Source of the DNA: Saccharomycopsis crataegensis
Lineage: Eukaryota; Ascomycota; Saccharomycetes; Ascoideales; Saccharomycopsidaceae
DNA length: 64,000 nt
NCBI RefSeq assembly: GCF_037102585.1
Contig: NW_027043819.1
Location: 620,001 to 684,000, forward strand
Direction of reading: 5' to 3'
In this document: positions 41,437-53,467 of the stretch, in pieces
Numbering within the stretch: the first letter of the stretch is position 1
Layout: the number at the start of each line of letters is the position of its first letter
Notes under the pieces: model-generated
What the model was told of the DNA's origin: nothing
Database searches by the model: none
The model's input: only the letters and a program-made list of their open reading frames with translations
Translations under genes and position numbers: made by a program

Positions 41437-44400
41437 CTATAGTGACATCAATAATAACCAAATTATGTATCCCTTCGAGGTACAAAAAAAACGAGCCTAG
41501 CAACCTCAGGATTGGTCGGAATTATAGCAGCTTATTTTATGCACAACAGCGACCGCATCATAAAATACTGTTTTACCTTAAAATTTTTCTTAGCGGGTAC
41601 ATGATTTGCCTATTAATGTATAGGCGTCATGTAGCAGCTGACGTTTCTTTTCGTTGCTACTGTAACCTTGCCTGTTTTATATATCAGGACGTAGCTAATC
41701 ATACATTGTATATCATTTCTCATATATTATTCATCCTATGTGTACAATTGATTACTGCCAGGGGAAAGGTTGACCGGGCTGATGATTGCTGATCAGGAGA
41801 AAACTGACCAGGATCCGAAGATGCACAGAAGGTGGTTGAAATTAACAAGTTTCGGTTTAAAATAGAAACAGACCAGGATTCGGTTTAATTACATTACTGG
41901 GAATTACGCATAAAAGGCAAAAACGAACCATCCGTATTTTATTTTTTATAATCCAAGAAGCGATGATTATTTCCATACCGCCTGAAGCAATATTTGGCGA
42001 AATAAATTTGGTTGTGAAGACGATTAGGTTTAATAATAATTCAAAATAGGAGAAATTTAAGCGTATCATCTAATCGACTAATTTTGTTTCGTATCTTATA
42101 CTAACTTATACGGTGTTAATTATCCTAATTACATCTACTAAAAAGTCTTTTTTCTTTTTTTTTTTTTCCTATTAATTCTCCTGATATCCTTACAAAAAGC
42201 TCCTCTGTGTAGGTCCAACTTGTTTTAGTTTTTTATTGTGGTATGATTAACGTAAAAGTTTTTCCTTGTTTTCTTTTTCTTTTCTTTTTTTTTTAAAAAA
42301 AAAAAACCTTCTCTTTTTTTTTTTTTTTTTTCTTGTTGTTTTTTTTTTTTGTTGTTCTTTTGGTGGAAATAAATAGGTTCTGGTATTATTAACTTGGACG
42401 ACAGGGAATAAATTAGATTGAAAATTTTTATTCGTGATATTTGACGATCTCTGTGAGAAAATGCTCATCGTCGTTCCCACTGATTAATCTTTGATGCATA
42501 TACGATACCACTTCGCTTCACTCCGATTTATAGGATATAGGTAGTCATACACCATTACTTCTAACCACATTTCTTCTTCTTTATCTAGTTCATTTTAAAA
42601 ACATATCCAAAGTCTTTTATTGTTAAACTGTTGCTATTTATTACCTATGGCGAATATAATCCTACAACAATATTCAAGAAGATTACCAGGTCTCTCTGGG
42701 CAACTATTATCCCACTCCAAGTAATAATCGCGCGAAAGATTTCAGCTCAATAATCTGGCTTAGCCATTCACTGCATGTTGTTGCGTAAAGATCTTTTGGC
42801 ATGGAGCCACGGAAATGTACCCAAGCGTGCCAATAATCACATAACTATACTTACATTATAGATAATAGAAAAGAGAAAAAAAAGAAAAAAAGTAGAGAAG
42901 AACAAGCATTGATTGACCCGCTCTTTTATGTACCATCATACAGAGTAGCCGTGCAATTTGCACTTACTGAATGTACGTGGGAACCACCACTTCTGTAATC
43001 AGTACTAGGCTTTAATAATTTCTAGAGAACTACGAATAACATGCGTTTGGTACTCCTGTTTTTTTATTTTCAAATCACACCTCTTATTGTGGATATTAGT
43101 TATCAAAGAAACTTTTGTCGTCACTTTTTGCCATGCAAAAGTCCCCTCATATTTGGGTCTTTAGGGGGTGTTTTTTTTTTATTTTATTCACCCAAAAAAC
43201 AAAAAAAAAAAATATTATGAATAGTGCGACCAAGTGCGGGATTGTTCTACTTGAGGTCAAAACTAGGTAGTTGTATTAAACGGAAGAATATGAAAAATAT
43301 CTCTATCCGCTATAATAACATCATCGTGGGTCATAACGGGGTAGCCGCACTATAGAACAACAATGCATAGTAGACGCAGGAAGGGACAATAGAGAAATCT
43401 GAAAATTCCTTTTATGTTGGGAAAGAAAGGAAAAAAAGGTAAAGAAGAAAAAATTGTTCGAAAAATTGCAATATCAGGTAGATGTCTCGAACAACACGCC
43501 TCGTGGAAGAATAAAATACTGTCAATACTGACAGTCATTGCATATAATAGCAAATTATTAGGCTCTTATGCTCAGGATTATTTTTCTTCTTTATTTCATC
43601 GATCTTCCACTGTATGGCAGTCCGCTAGATCGGCAACTTCACTATCCAGCCAAGCTTTTCTTCATGGGTCCAGATTATTTACCAACAGCTCCTTCGAGCT
43701 CGTCTATGTCCGTACAATTGTTTTGGGTATGTGCTACCGTAGTTGCGCTTAAATAATGTGGTATGCGTTGTACCGCAGCTTCAGATTTACTATTGTTGTA
43801 TTTGATTACAAGCTACTCGGCTATATTCTGGAATTCTATTACAACAGGCAAACATGATATGCACTTTTGTTTTTGTTTTTTTCAGTGAGCGTTTCCAGTT
43901 TTTAGATAGAAATCAATATGAAAGTTATACACCTAATACACAGCCTTTTACTTTAAATTTTTTGGAAGTGTAGAAATTATAGCCGTAAGGCAATCTCAGA
44001 AATCATTAAAAAAGAGACCCCTTCCATTTAAGCTCGGAATGTAAATATTGTAATCTATAACTGTCAGGACGTATTAGCTAGGCGGTCAATCTGTCTTGTT
44101 GCACCTTGTGAGGCTGACAGTAGGAGGACTCGATAAGCTCTTGATCATCCATGAAATATCCTTACTATCGGCACAAGACATCATTAGTATGGGTAGAAAC
44201 CTAATAATCAGCCATCTACCAACACAAGCTGATGGTATCATAAGAATGATACGCTCTGGCAGTGATTGTAGAGTTATTTTTTCAACAGAGTGTGGCTGAA
44301 GTGTCGATAAAACGATTTTCCGGATGAAAATAAGGTTGAGGATGTTCACGTGCTGCATTGGATTACCTATCCAGAAAACGTGTCCTACTGCACACTAGTT

Positions 44401-44571
44401 AAACTGTATGCATATGCTTATTTGACACATACAAGCAGAGGCCAAGACGCATTCAAACAGACGCTAGGGTTTTGTATCGTATTTGGAAAATGCGATAGCG
44501 TTTCTGAGATAAGAAATATGCAATAGGAATAATATCAATTCTTGGGCTTTATTCCGAGGAGAAGAAAAAAA

Positions 44572-44719
44572 TGAGAGAGAGAGAAAGAGAGAAAGAGAGA
44601 AAGAGAGAAAGAGAGAGAGAGAGAAAGAGAGAAAGAGAGAAAGAGAGAAAGAGAGAAAGAGAGAAAGAGAGAAAGAGAGAAAGAGAGAAAGAGAGAAAGA
44701 GAGAAAGAGAGAAAGAGAG
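44572..44719 (+). repeat. Pure purine (GAGAGAAA)n repeat, ~148 bp
   Basis: Uninterrupted G/A on the plus strand, mostly an 8-bp unit GAGAAAGA repeated about 18 times with two local GAGA expansions. The opposite strand reads as a Leu/Ser/Phe peptide in three frames, which is a by-product of the repeat. Confidence 0.97.
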
Positions 44720-45028
44720 GCATGACGTTCCACAACTTGTTTTATAAAAGAATTGCTGTTGTATCTCTTTCCTTTTCACTTTCTACCTGAAATTGGTGGC
44801 TTGCATAATACAAGATTAAAGTTTATGGTTCCATCTGAAATGAAGGGATTCACTTTTCAGATTATTCTATTATATGCCTATTTTGCGGAGGGAAAGACGT
44901 TCTCAAATTAGCTAGTTGGCCACTATTTACTTTTCTGAGAAAAAATCCCTCAAAATTCGAATCAGCAAGACAATATTCATATCTAGTATGCTGCACACAT
45001 AAATAATATGTTACTCCAAGAACTTACT

Positions 45029-45085
45029 GACGAGAGGAATCTGAACCCCCCTATATTTAGAGCTACCACCTGAGGCTCTGTCGTC
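45029..45085 (-). other. tRNA-like fold lacking an anticodon arm
   Basis: Read on the minus strand, GACGACA (5') pairs with TCTCGTC (3') except for one C-C mismatch, GAGC-CTCAGGTGGTA-GCTC resembles a D-arm, and GGGGGTTCAGATTCC resembles a T-arm and B box. Only about nine bases join the two arms, so there is no anticodon arm. It may be a relic or chance. Confidence 0.25.
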
Positions 45086-45679
45086 TTTTGTCCTTGAGTG
45101 TCTCGCGATTATAAAATGTGTATCAAATCTACTTTGCCGTTAGTAAGTGTTCATACAAATTAGATCTAAAGATATTTTAGGGAGGAAGGGTCTAATTTAT
45201 TGTTAGCATCAATACATCCACATTCTGACGATTTTTGGATTTCGCCCTATCGTTGAAATTGCCTCTTATTGTTGTCAGCAGCTTGGAACTCTAAGTAGAG
45301 AAAAGTGAAAAAGTGAAAGAAATAGAAGTTCTAAAACAAGTCAAGCTGAAACAAGTCAAGCAAAATTAGTGTCTGTCACATTGTTTTCTCAGAAGTTACT
45401 TATATTACTCTATGTATCTAAAGAGTAGTTAGTGACGCAAAAGAAAGTAAATTTGAATAATGCTCGAGCAAGCTTCATTCATTAATGTGTGATGGAATTT
45501 TAGAAAGAGAGAGAGAGAGAAAAGACAACAAACAGAATTTGAGGCTGATTTTCGCTGTAGATTTAGAAGAGAGTGACAATTGTTCAATCAGATAAGCCAA
45601 TACCGCGAAATACGGTATCTCTTGGTTTGGGTCACTTTATGCATACGCAATTTTTGTGTTTTTCTGTTGTTTTTTATTC

Positions 45680-45820
45680 TTAGCGTCCCACTCCTGGAGG
45701 CCTGAAAATGAGTTAAGCAGGGTGACTGCCACATATGTTAAGGTTTCAGACACTTAACACTGGTGCGACGCTCGCCTATCGTCCGAAACCCCTATTCAAT
45801 CCTTGGAGCTCCATAAATAA
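45680..45820. other. GC-richer segment with competing hairpins
   Basis: In an AT-rich setting this stretch has GGTTTCAGAC (45742-45751) facing GTCCGAAACC (45781-45790), a 10-bp stem with a G-U pair on the minus strand, and an alternative perfect 7-bp stem TGTTAAG/CTTAACA (45736-45742 and 45753-45759) using overlapping bases. GGAGCTCC palindrome follows at 45805-45812. No ORF covers it. It could be an unrecognised structured RNA. Confidence 0.35.
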
Positions 45821-48800
45821 CACAACATTTTACAATTGTTGAGTGAGTTTCCAGCGTTTTCTACAAAACCTTTGCAAATTCTTGGTTATCACTAGGGCTA
45901 TAGCACATTTTTGAGGAAATAAAAAAAAAAAACGTGCACTACCAACCTGATACGATTAGGTATCAGAAATGGATTATAGTTTCAGTTCAGGCTAGTTAGA
46001 TTTGTGATTTGGTATTTATGTATACTTTTGGTGACATAATCCCGTGTCAATTGGTACACGGTTTCAAGTTGATTGATAATTCTGCATTTTAGCATTGCGA
46101 TAAATTGAATAATAACATACGATAAAATCTGGGTGTAAACAGCCTATTCGAAGATTCTGGTTTCATGTATAGTCAGTCTTCTTGCCAATAGCTCTTTTGT
46201 AGAAAAGTCAAGCTTTGCAAGAAATGTTTTCGAATGCTTCATAGCTAGCTGGTTATACATCTAATTTTCACTTTACCTTCATTGGATCTAAACGAGAAAG
46301 CAGATATATCTCTTGAAGAAAAATACTGCAGCTGCAGCAAGACGGAATATACAAAAGAGCATCCGAATAGAGTAATGTTATTGGCGACTTCGCGCGATTA
46401 TGACTTGTGGTAGGGTAAGATCTATCAGATCGGTAGAGTCTAAGAATATCGGATTTAAGATGATTCTGGATTAATACAAGCAATAACTTAATAAAGTTAA
46501 CAACGTAGTAAAATATAATGATTGAATAATGTGCTGCCTCTCTAAAAGCAGTAGTGAGATAATAAGGTAGAATAAGTAAGTAAAATAGAAAGTAGGAAAA
46601 TACAGATTAGAAGTAATGGTGTTATGGCTACTCACACTCTAGGGTGTTGTTAGCAAAAAGTGTACAAGTACGACTAGTACAGTAAAAGCAAATCACATGC
46701 CACGTTGCGTACAATAAAAGCTGCGAATAAAAATGATTCAACTTCTAAATATTGCACTAGTTTAGAATCTCGTTTAGAATTTCCATGTCTTTTAAGAAGA
46801 AATGTAAAATATGGACTTAATTCAATTATCATTTCAATAAGTGCACATATTTAGAAGGCTGCCCCCTCCTTGTATTTGAAAGAGATACATATTTTACATG
46901 TTTATTCATTAGCAGTTTCACCACTGATTAGCAATTTAATCTTCCAATTAACATGATGGGCAATGCAAGGTAATTACTAGCTAGTTGCGATTTCTCAAAC
47001 AGCCACAAAACTATAAGTATTTACCGTAAAAGGGTATATGACTTCAGGAAGGAGGTGTTGATTAACTTTAAAAAAATGTGCCCCATTACATGCTTGCGCT
47101 GCTGCCCAAGAATGACCATAATTATTATTGTGGTACGATTTTTTATTAATCGATGATAACTGTAGTAGCCGGAAAAAAAAAAAAAAAAAAGGAAAAAAAA
47201 AATGACAGTGTTGTGGTACTTAAAACAGCCTGTCTAAACTGTAATTTCTTTTTTCGGTAAATAGTTACCTGTTTCATTTCCATCATACGATGGTTGTCTG
47301 CGATCTCGTAAATTCGTACTCTTCGAGAAGATATGTCAAAAGATCTCACGTTTTAGCATGGCGCACATCCATAATATATTAGTATTTTTGCATGATTTGC
47401 GCGATACGCTGATCTTGTCTGCCTTGGGTTCGAAATATATGGGATTTGATTTGGTATGGGTGAAGGGAAACCTTTGATGTTGCTTAGAATACATTCGATG
47501 GTTGCCTCATATTGAAAAAAAATCTAAAACCAATAGGAGGCGTTATTGAAAAGGAAAAGGAAATAGCTCTTGGACGATCAACAGAATTGATGAATGAAGA
47601 TATAAAAGTGTTATTATTATTGAATTGTGTTTCAAAAACTACGAAACCAATAAACCAGATTAGAATTTTATCACAAATTTTTCTAATATCTAAATTCAAC
47701 AAAGACCTAGCAAACCCTGATGATTTAGCCACAAAATCACTTGAAATATACCATATAAGAATAGTTTATGAAATATTAGCTGTAATCAGTACCCTTCACC
47801 TAAAAAAAGTGGGGCTAAGATGAGGTAGAATGTTACGTTATTGACTTAACAATGTTTCCTCTTGCTGTGAAAGACTTTCAATAGTAGTCATTTTGTCAGC
47901 TTTTCGTTCCCATTTATTTCTCATTTATTCAAGATTTAGAACAAGCTCCTATATCCTTAGACTGGGAAGACAGACTATTCGCCTGTAATATCTTATGTAC
48001 AGTAATCTAAGTGTATCTTATCCAAAAATGTGTTAGATAAATGCAGTTTTGAAAGAATTGTTGCTTCTGCTTCGTTTGTTCTCTTTTTATTTCATTTATT
48101 ATATTGTTTTTAAAAACAGTACTAGTAGCATCTTTCTCAACTCTTAAAAATAGGACACCAAACTCAAAATGGAAACAGAATTGTACCTGAGCTCCATCAT
48201 TGTACTTTCTGAAAAATCATTTCTTTGAATAGCCCTTATAAATATAAGTTCTTTTTGTTGTATTTTTATCCAAATGTTTCATACAGGATGTATCTTGATA
48301 CAACCTTCACGAACACAAAGATGATACAATCTCTTTTATTATGCAACAGAATAGACGTTTTTTTTCTTTGTCATCTTGATTATATATTCCTCTTTATCGA
48401 GTGATTTAAATGTGTATTTTATTAATGACATCCTTGAACTGTCTTTGACCTCTGTATTCGTTTATTGAGCCATTAAGTTGTTTGCCCCAAAGAATAACAG
48501 CTTAGTTATCTTTGAAAATCTAGGAGCTGAAAGCAATAGTAATATTCTTCAATGCTATGACATCCTAGAATTTAACTGACAAAAATGAAAGTAGTGACTG
48601 GAATATCTTACAAGAAATAGGAAAATTGCAACGATTTCTTCTAGTATTGATCGAAATACTACTTATATTTGGCAACGGTGACACCAGCCACAACAACCAA
48701 TACACAAAATATAAAGGAATAATATATATATATAACAGAATTATATCATATCGAAAATCTTTTCCTGCTAGGGAAAACAAGAAACAGTAGTAACAACACC

Positions 48801-49172
48801 GCATCCAGGTTGAGCCGCAATTTGTTCGTCACCCTGCCTGTCATGTCAAATACCTAGATCTTGCTAATGCAAAGGAATAGACCTTTGCTCCTACACAGTA
48901 ATGGAAATCTGTACAAACAATAACCTCCATTAATCATAATTTATTTATATGCTAAGAACATACTTATAAAAGTAAATTTCTACGAAGGCACTTCAGCCAA
49001 TCACATTCCAGCATTACTAATCCCCATAAGTTTTTTCAGTGCGTCGCTCAGAAGCCCTGGCCCCATCGAAAATTTTTTTTTTTTTCATCAACCAAATCAG
49101 CCAACATCAACTAAATGAAAGAGAATCCATTGCAAAAACAAGGAAAAAGGCTGCGTGAATAATCCGTTCAAG

Positions 49173-51002
49173 ATGTCTGATAAAATGAAGAATACCCGTA
49201 TTGCCATTGTCTCTGAAGACAAGTGCAAACCAAAAAGATGTCGTCAAGAATGTAGAAAAGGGTGTCCTGTGGTGAAAACTGGGAAATTATGTATTGAAGT
49301 GACACCAGCCTCCAAGATTTCTTTCATTTCTGAAATTCTTTGTATCGGTTGTGGTATTTGTGTGAAAAAGTGTCCATTTGATGCCATCACTATCATTAAC
49401 GTCCCAACAAACTTGGATAATGAAGTTACCCACAGATATAGTGCTAACTCTTTCAAATTGCATAGATTACCAACCCCAAGACCAGGTCAAGTTTTGGGGT
49501 TAGTCGGTACTAACGGTATTGGTAAATCTACCGCTTTGAAGATTTTGGCTGGTAAGCAAAAGCCAAACTTGGGTAGATACGATGATCCACCTGATTGGGA
49601 GCAAATTTTGAAGCATTTCAGAGGGTCGGAATTGCAAAATTATTTCACAAAGGTTTTGGAAGATGATATCAAGGCCACTATCAAGCCTCAATACGTCGAT
49701 AATGTCCCAAGAGCCATCAAAGGTCCATTGAAAAAGGTTGGGGAGTTGATTAACGCTAGATTAGAGAGATCAAAGGAAGACGCCAGATATGTGTTGACTA
49801 CCATGGAGTTGAAGCATTTATTGAAGAGAGATGTTGCTGCTTTGTCTGGTGGTGAATTGCAAAGATTCACTATTGCAATGACCTGTGTTCAAGATGCCAC
49901 TGTTTATATGTTTGATGAACCATCCTCTTATTTGGATGTCAAGCAAAGATTGAAGGCGGCTGAAATCATTAGATCTATGTTGTCTCCAGTTACTTATTGT
50001 ATTGTTGTCGAGCACGATTTGTCCGTTTTGGATTATTTGTCAGATTTTGTTTGTATCTTGTATGGTGTTCCATCAGTTTATGGTGTGGTTACTTTGCCAG
50101 CTTCTGTTAGAGAAGGTATCAACATCTTTTTGGATGGTCATTTGCCAGCCGAAAATTTGAGATTCAGAACTGAATCTTTGCAATTCAGATTGGCTGACGC
50201 TAATGACACTTTCCAAGTCGATGCTTCTAGAAGATTTGTTTACCCAGAATTCTTTAAGACTCAAGGTGATTTCAAATTGAGAGTCAAGGAAGGTGAATTT
50301 ACCGACTCTGAAATTATTGTTATGATGGGTGAAAACGGTACAGGTAAGACCACTTTCTGTAAATTGTTGGCTGGTGCCATTCCACCAGACGATGGTAGTC
50401 AGGTTCCAAAATTGAACATTTCTATGAAACCTCAAAAGATTGCTCCAAAGTTCACCGGTACTGTCCGTCAATTGTTCTACAAGAAGATCAGAGGCCAATT
50501 CTTAAATTCCCAATTCCAAACCGATGTTGTTAAGCCTTTGAGAATTGACGATATCATCGATCAAGAAGTTCAACACTTGTCTGGTGGTGAATTGCAAAGA
50601 GTTGCTATTGTGTTGGCTTTGGGTAAAATTGCCGACATTTACCTTATTGATGAACCTTCTGCATACTTGGATTCTGAACAACGTATTATTTGTTCCAAAG
50701 TTATCAGAAGATTTATTATCCATGCCAAGAAAACCGCTTTTATTGTTGAGCACGATTTCATCATGGCTACTTATCTTGCCGATAAAGTTATTGTGTTCGA
50801 AGGTGTTCCTTCTCAAGATGCTTATGCTAACTGTCCAGAAAGTTTGCTTACTGGTTGTAACAGATTTTTGAAGAATTTGAATGTTACTTTCAGAAGAGAT
50901 CCAAACTCTTTCAGACCAAGAATTAACAAGTTAGATTCTCAAATGGATAGAGAACAAAAGGCTAATGGTAACTACTTCTTCTTGGAAAACAATGACTTAT
51001 GA
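49173..51002 (+). CDS. RLI1: Rli1/ABCE1 ribosome-recycling Fe-S ATPase
   Basis: From ATG 49173 ([13 protein letters not shown]...) the product is 609 aa, against 608 in S. cerevisiae; an in-frame GTG upstream is not used as start. Rli1 splits terminated ribosomes and acts in initiation and subunit export. Two 4Fe-4S clusters are bound by [15 protein letters not shown] and [12 protein letters not shown]. Walker A boxes are GTNGIGKST (about 112) and GENGTGKTT (about 386); signature motifs LSGGELQR occur near 223 and 468; Walker [13 protein letters not shown] and [12 protein letters not shown]. The hinge [15 protein letters not shown] and the end NYFFLEN are as in homologues. Codon choice is strongly biased (TTG, GGT, AAG), as in a highly expressed gene. 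Confidence 0.98.
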   Translation: MSDKMKNTRIAIVSEDKCKPKRCRQECRKGCPVVKTGKLCIEVTPASKISFISEILCIGCGICVKKCPFDAITIINVPTNLDNEVTHRYSANSFKLHRLPTPRPGQVLGLVGTNGIGKSTALKILAGKQKPNLGRYDDPPDWEQILKHFRGSELQNYFTKVLEDDIKATIKPQYVDNVPRAIKGPLKKVGELINARLERSKEDARYVLTTMELKHLLKRDVAALSGGELQRFTIAMTCVQDATVYMFDEPSSYLDVKQRLKAAEIIRSMLSPVTYCIVVEHDLSVLDYLSDFVCILYGVPSVYGVVTLPASVREGINIFLDGHLPAENLRFRTESLQFRLADANDTFQVDASRRFVYPEFFKTQGDFKLRVKEGEFTDSEIIVMMGENGTGKTTFCKLLAGAIPPDDGSQVPKLNISMKPQKIAPKFTGTVRQLFYKKIRGQFLNSQFQTDVVKPLRIDDIIDQEVQHLSGGELQRVAIVLALGKIADIYLIDEPSAYLDSEQRIICSKVIRRFIIHAKKTAFIVEHDFIMATYLADKVIVFEGVPSQDAYANCPESLLTGCNRFLKNLNVTFRRDPNSFRPRINKLDSQMDREQKANGNYFFLENNDL

Positions 51003-52026
51003 AGATAGTATTTATTTTTGTTTTTTTGTTTCATTGTGTCTAGCATTTAACAGTTTTGTTGTTGTTCATACAATTACTTCAAGCAATGACAAGTGTATTA
51101 TTAATACTCATTATGACAATCTTTTTGTTTTGTTAGCACTATTAGCATGCTCATTATCACGGTTCAACCGGTTTCATCAATTTGCGGATTCCAGCATGCT
51201 GCGATTTAGATTTAAGATTCGAATATTTGCTCTTTTTTTATTTTTTTATTTTTTTTAGTTTTCTTTGCCAGATAGACGAAGTAAAAAAAGAGAGTTGTTT
51301 AATCTTAGGCTGGATCAATGTCCTACATTTGGTCAATTATAGTCCTGGGGGTTCCGATTGAAAAATCTTGTTTTCTCCCGGGGTGAATAGTTTGAATGGG
51401 AGTTCTTTTGTAACCTACTTCTGTTTTTTTTTTTTTTTTTTTTTCCTGATCATCAATTTTTTCTCTCTGTGAGATTTTTGATTTTCAAGATCAAAAAGAA
51501 ATTTTACAAATGGGACAGAAATCTTCAGTTTTGCGGACTTCTTTTGTTGATGATGTAACTGCACTGTGTGGTGTGTGTTGTGCTTGGTGATTTGAGTCTC
51601 TTTTTTTTGTTTTTTTTATATATATTTTTTTATCCTCTTTAAAATCCAAGGTTTTTCCTTCCCCTGCGCTTATATTTCCCTTTTACTGTCATGGTAATGT
51701 TATAGTTCTATTGAAAAGTTTTCGTTTGACTTATATGTTTATTGTAGTCTCGGCCATTTTCTCTTGCTGGGCGCACGCAGTTTAGCCTAGCCGCATTGAC
51801 CTCGGAGATTTCTGTGGTAGCCTACGACAGGAACTATTGTGGTGTTGGTGTGGGGGAGATGTCAATCTCCTGCAATATATAAACCTCGAAGGATTCCTGA
51901 GAGTGTCCAAGTAATTAACCACAACAAACCTTTTTAGATTGCTGATTCATCATCACTAGTTTTTCCTTTTTTCTTTTCTTTTCTTTTTCTTTCCTTTACT
52001 TGTATCATCTTCATATCTCATTTATC
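51003..52026. promoter_or_regulatory. Aldo-keto reductase promoter region
   Basis: About 1 kb without a gene. A TATATAAA box lies at 51876-51883, 144 bp upstream of the start. Long T-runs at 51424-51444 and 51602-51630, and a TTTTC-rich tract right before the start. The TATA box suggests regulated expression. Confidence 0.6.
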
Positions 52027-53037
52027 ATGCCTTTGACTAAGAATACCAAGGTTGTGAAGCTCAACGATGGAAATGAAATTCCAGTCATTGGGTTGGGTAC
52101 TTTCAGATCCGGTCCAAATGAAGTATACCAAGCGGTTTTGGATGGTATCAAGGCTGGTGTCAGACACATCGATACCGCTTATGCTTATGGTAATGAAGAG
52201 GAAATCGGCACTGCATTGACCCAAGCTTTCAAGGAGGGATTGGTTAAAAGAGAAGAGCTTTTCATCACCACCAAGATGTGGGGGGTTGACTACGCTGATC
52301 CAGAATCTGCTATTAAACTCTCATTGAAAAAATTACAATTGGACTACGTTGATTTGTACATGATCCACTGGCCCGTTGCCTTAACCAAGAAGTTTGACGC
52401 TGCAGGAAATGTTGTCAATGTTTCTTATTTACCAAATGGTAAAAGAGACTTGGACCACTCGAATAACTTTGTCAAGACATGGACTTATTTCCAAGATTTG
52501 GTTGCAAAGGGGTTGACCAAGTCCATTGGGGTGTCTAATTTCACGATTGCCAAGTTGACCGAATTGTTGGCAGCGCCAACCACCAAGATTGTTCCTTGTG
52601 TCAACCAAATCGAAGCCCATTTGTACCTTCTTCAACCGGAATTATTGGCTTTCTGCAAATCAAAGGGGATCCATGTTGAAGCCCACACCCCATTGGGCGG
52701 TGCTGATGCCGCTGAGTTGTTGAAGAACCCAGTTATCGTCGAATTGGCTAAAAAATACCAGGCATCTTCTGCACAAATCTTGATCTCTTGGGCGTTGTGG
52801 AGAGGTACCATCGTGTTGCCAAAATCCGTGAAGGCAGAAAGAATCCACGATAACTTGTTCACCGTGGAATTATCGAATGAAGATGGTGAGAAAATTAATG
52901 CCATTGGTAAGAATGCTCAAAAGAGATTTGTTAACCCAGATTGGTCTCCATTCATCGTGTTTGACGATGATGAAAAACACGGTGTGGTTGGTGCCAGCGG
53001 CTGGAAGAACCCAAACCCAACCACTGTTTCCAATTAA
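52027..53037 (+). CDS. Aldo-keto reductase
   Basis: From ATG 52027 the enzyme is 336 aa, an NADPH-dependent reductase of aldehydes or ketones with a TIM-barrel fold. The catalytic tetrad is visible: Asp and Tyr in HIDTAYAYGNE (about 46-56), Lys in ITTKMWG (about 83) and His in YMIHWP (about 115). SIGVSNF and IVLPKS, which precedes the cofactor-binding KAERIHDN, are typical. It resembles yeast Gcy1/Ypr1-type glycerol and carbonyl reductases more than xylose reductase, which has IPKSN instead. The C-terminal 35 residues after FVNPDW extend past the usual barrel and end in an Asn/Pro-rich tail. Actual substrate unknown. Confidence 0.92.
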   Translation: MPLTKNTKVVKLNDGNEIPVIGLGTFRSGPNEVYQAVLDGIKAGVRHIDTAYAYGNEEEIGTALTQAFKEGLVKREELFITTKMWGVDYADPESAIKLSLKKLQLDYVDLYMIHWPVALTKKFDAAGNVVNVSYLPNGKRDLDHSNNFVKTWTYFQDLVAKGLTKSIGVSNFTIAKLTELLAAPTTKIVPCVNQIEAHLYLLQPELLAFCKSKGIHVEAHTPLGGADAAELLKNPVIVELAKKYQASSAQILISWALWRGTIVLPKSVKAERIHDNLFTVELSNEDGEKINAIGKNAQKRFVNPDWSPFIVFDDDEKHGVVGASGWKNPNPTTVSN

Positions 53038-53467
53038 GAAATGTGGTTTTGATGATGTAATGATTCTGACAAACGGAATTGCAACCTACAAGAAAAATAT
53101 ATACTCACTGCTTTAGTATCTCCAATATATGACTTTATTTATTTTCATGATTTTATAAATGCCCAGAACTGTAGATCACCAAGTAAACCATAAATAACAG
53201 TATGATTCTAGCTTCATATCAAACCAATCTTGACTGACTGAAAAATTTGCTAGCTAATAACAAAGCACAATTCAATAATATATTAATTAGAACTTGAAAA
53301 AAAGAAAAACAACAACAACAGCAACTCGGAGGTTTGAAATAAAAAACATAAAAATTAGAAATTTGGAACATAAAATGTCACTATTTTTTCTGTTTACAGA
53401 AACAATAGATCCCTAATAAATAATAATCAAAAAAATCTAGTAGTAGTAGATATTTAGAACAGAAAAT
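53038..53467. other. Convergent 3' region
   Basis: No gene between the aldo-keto reductase and the FAS1 protein; AT-rich with ACAACAACAACAG near 53309 and AGTAGTAGTAG near 53439. Confidence 0.5.

Larger units (their letters stand above)
40901..49172. other. 8.3-kb region without credible genes; centromere candidate
   Basis: No frame looks like a real protein: the few open stretches are short, run through simple repeats or overlap one another on opposite strands. The DNA is AT-rich, with T/A-runs (41300, 42153-42168, 42280-42350, 43171, 45918), a GT repeat (41410-41436), a long purine repeat (44572-44719) and small duplications such as AAACAAGTCAAGC twice near 45333-45361. A tRNA-like fold (45029-45085) and a GC-richer structured segment (45680-45820) are listed separately. 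No complete tRNA, snRNA or rRNA was recognised. In CUG-Ser yeasts centromeres often lie in long ORF-free, AT-rich stretches, so that is one reading. The last few hundred bases are the RLI1 promoter, with RRPE-like GAAAATTTTTTT near 49067. Confidence 0.5.

Noticed and set aside
41331-41792. 153-codon open frame on the plus strand
   Set aside because: It runs through a GT repeat (Val-Cys run), has no domain-like composition and lies in otherwise gene-free DNA.
43943-43972. GCCTTTTACT next to ATTTTTTGGA, like U5 snRNA loop I and an Sm site
   Set aside because: The two lie only about five bases apart; in U5 a stem of roughly 35-45 bases must separate them, and no such stem is present.
44464-44779. 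Leu/Ser/Phe-repeat open frames on the minus strand
   Set aside because: All three frames are open because of the purine repeat; not a protein signal.
45660-45836. Possible 5S rRNA copy (AGTTAAGC and GGGTGAC are present)
   Set aside because: The motifs are in the wrong spacing and neither end of 5S rRNA is recognisable.
47512-47823. 103-codon plus-strand frame
   Set aside because: It lacks an ATG at its start, has an opposite-strand open frame over it and no recognisable motif. I also looked for transposon protein motifs in this stretch and saw none.
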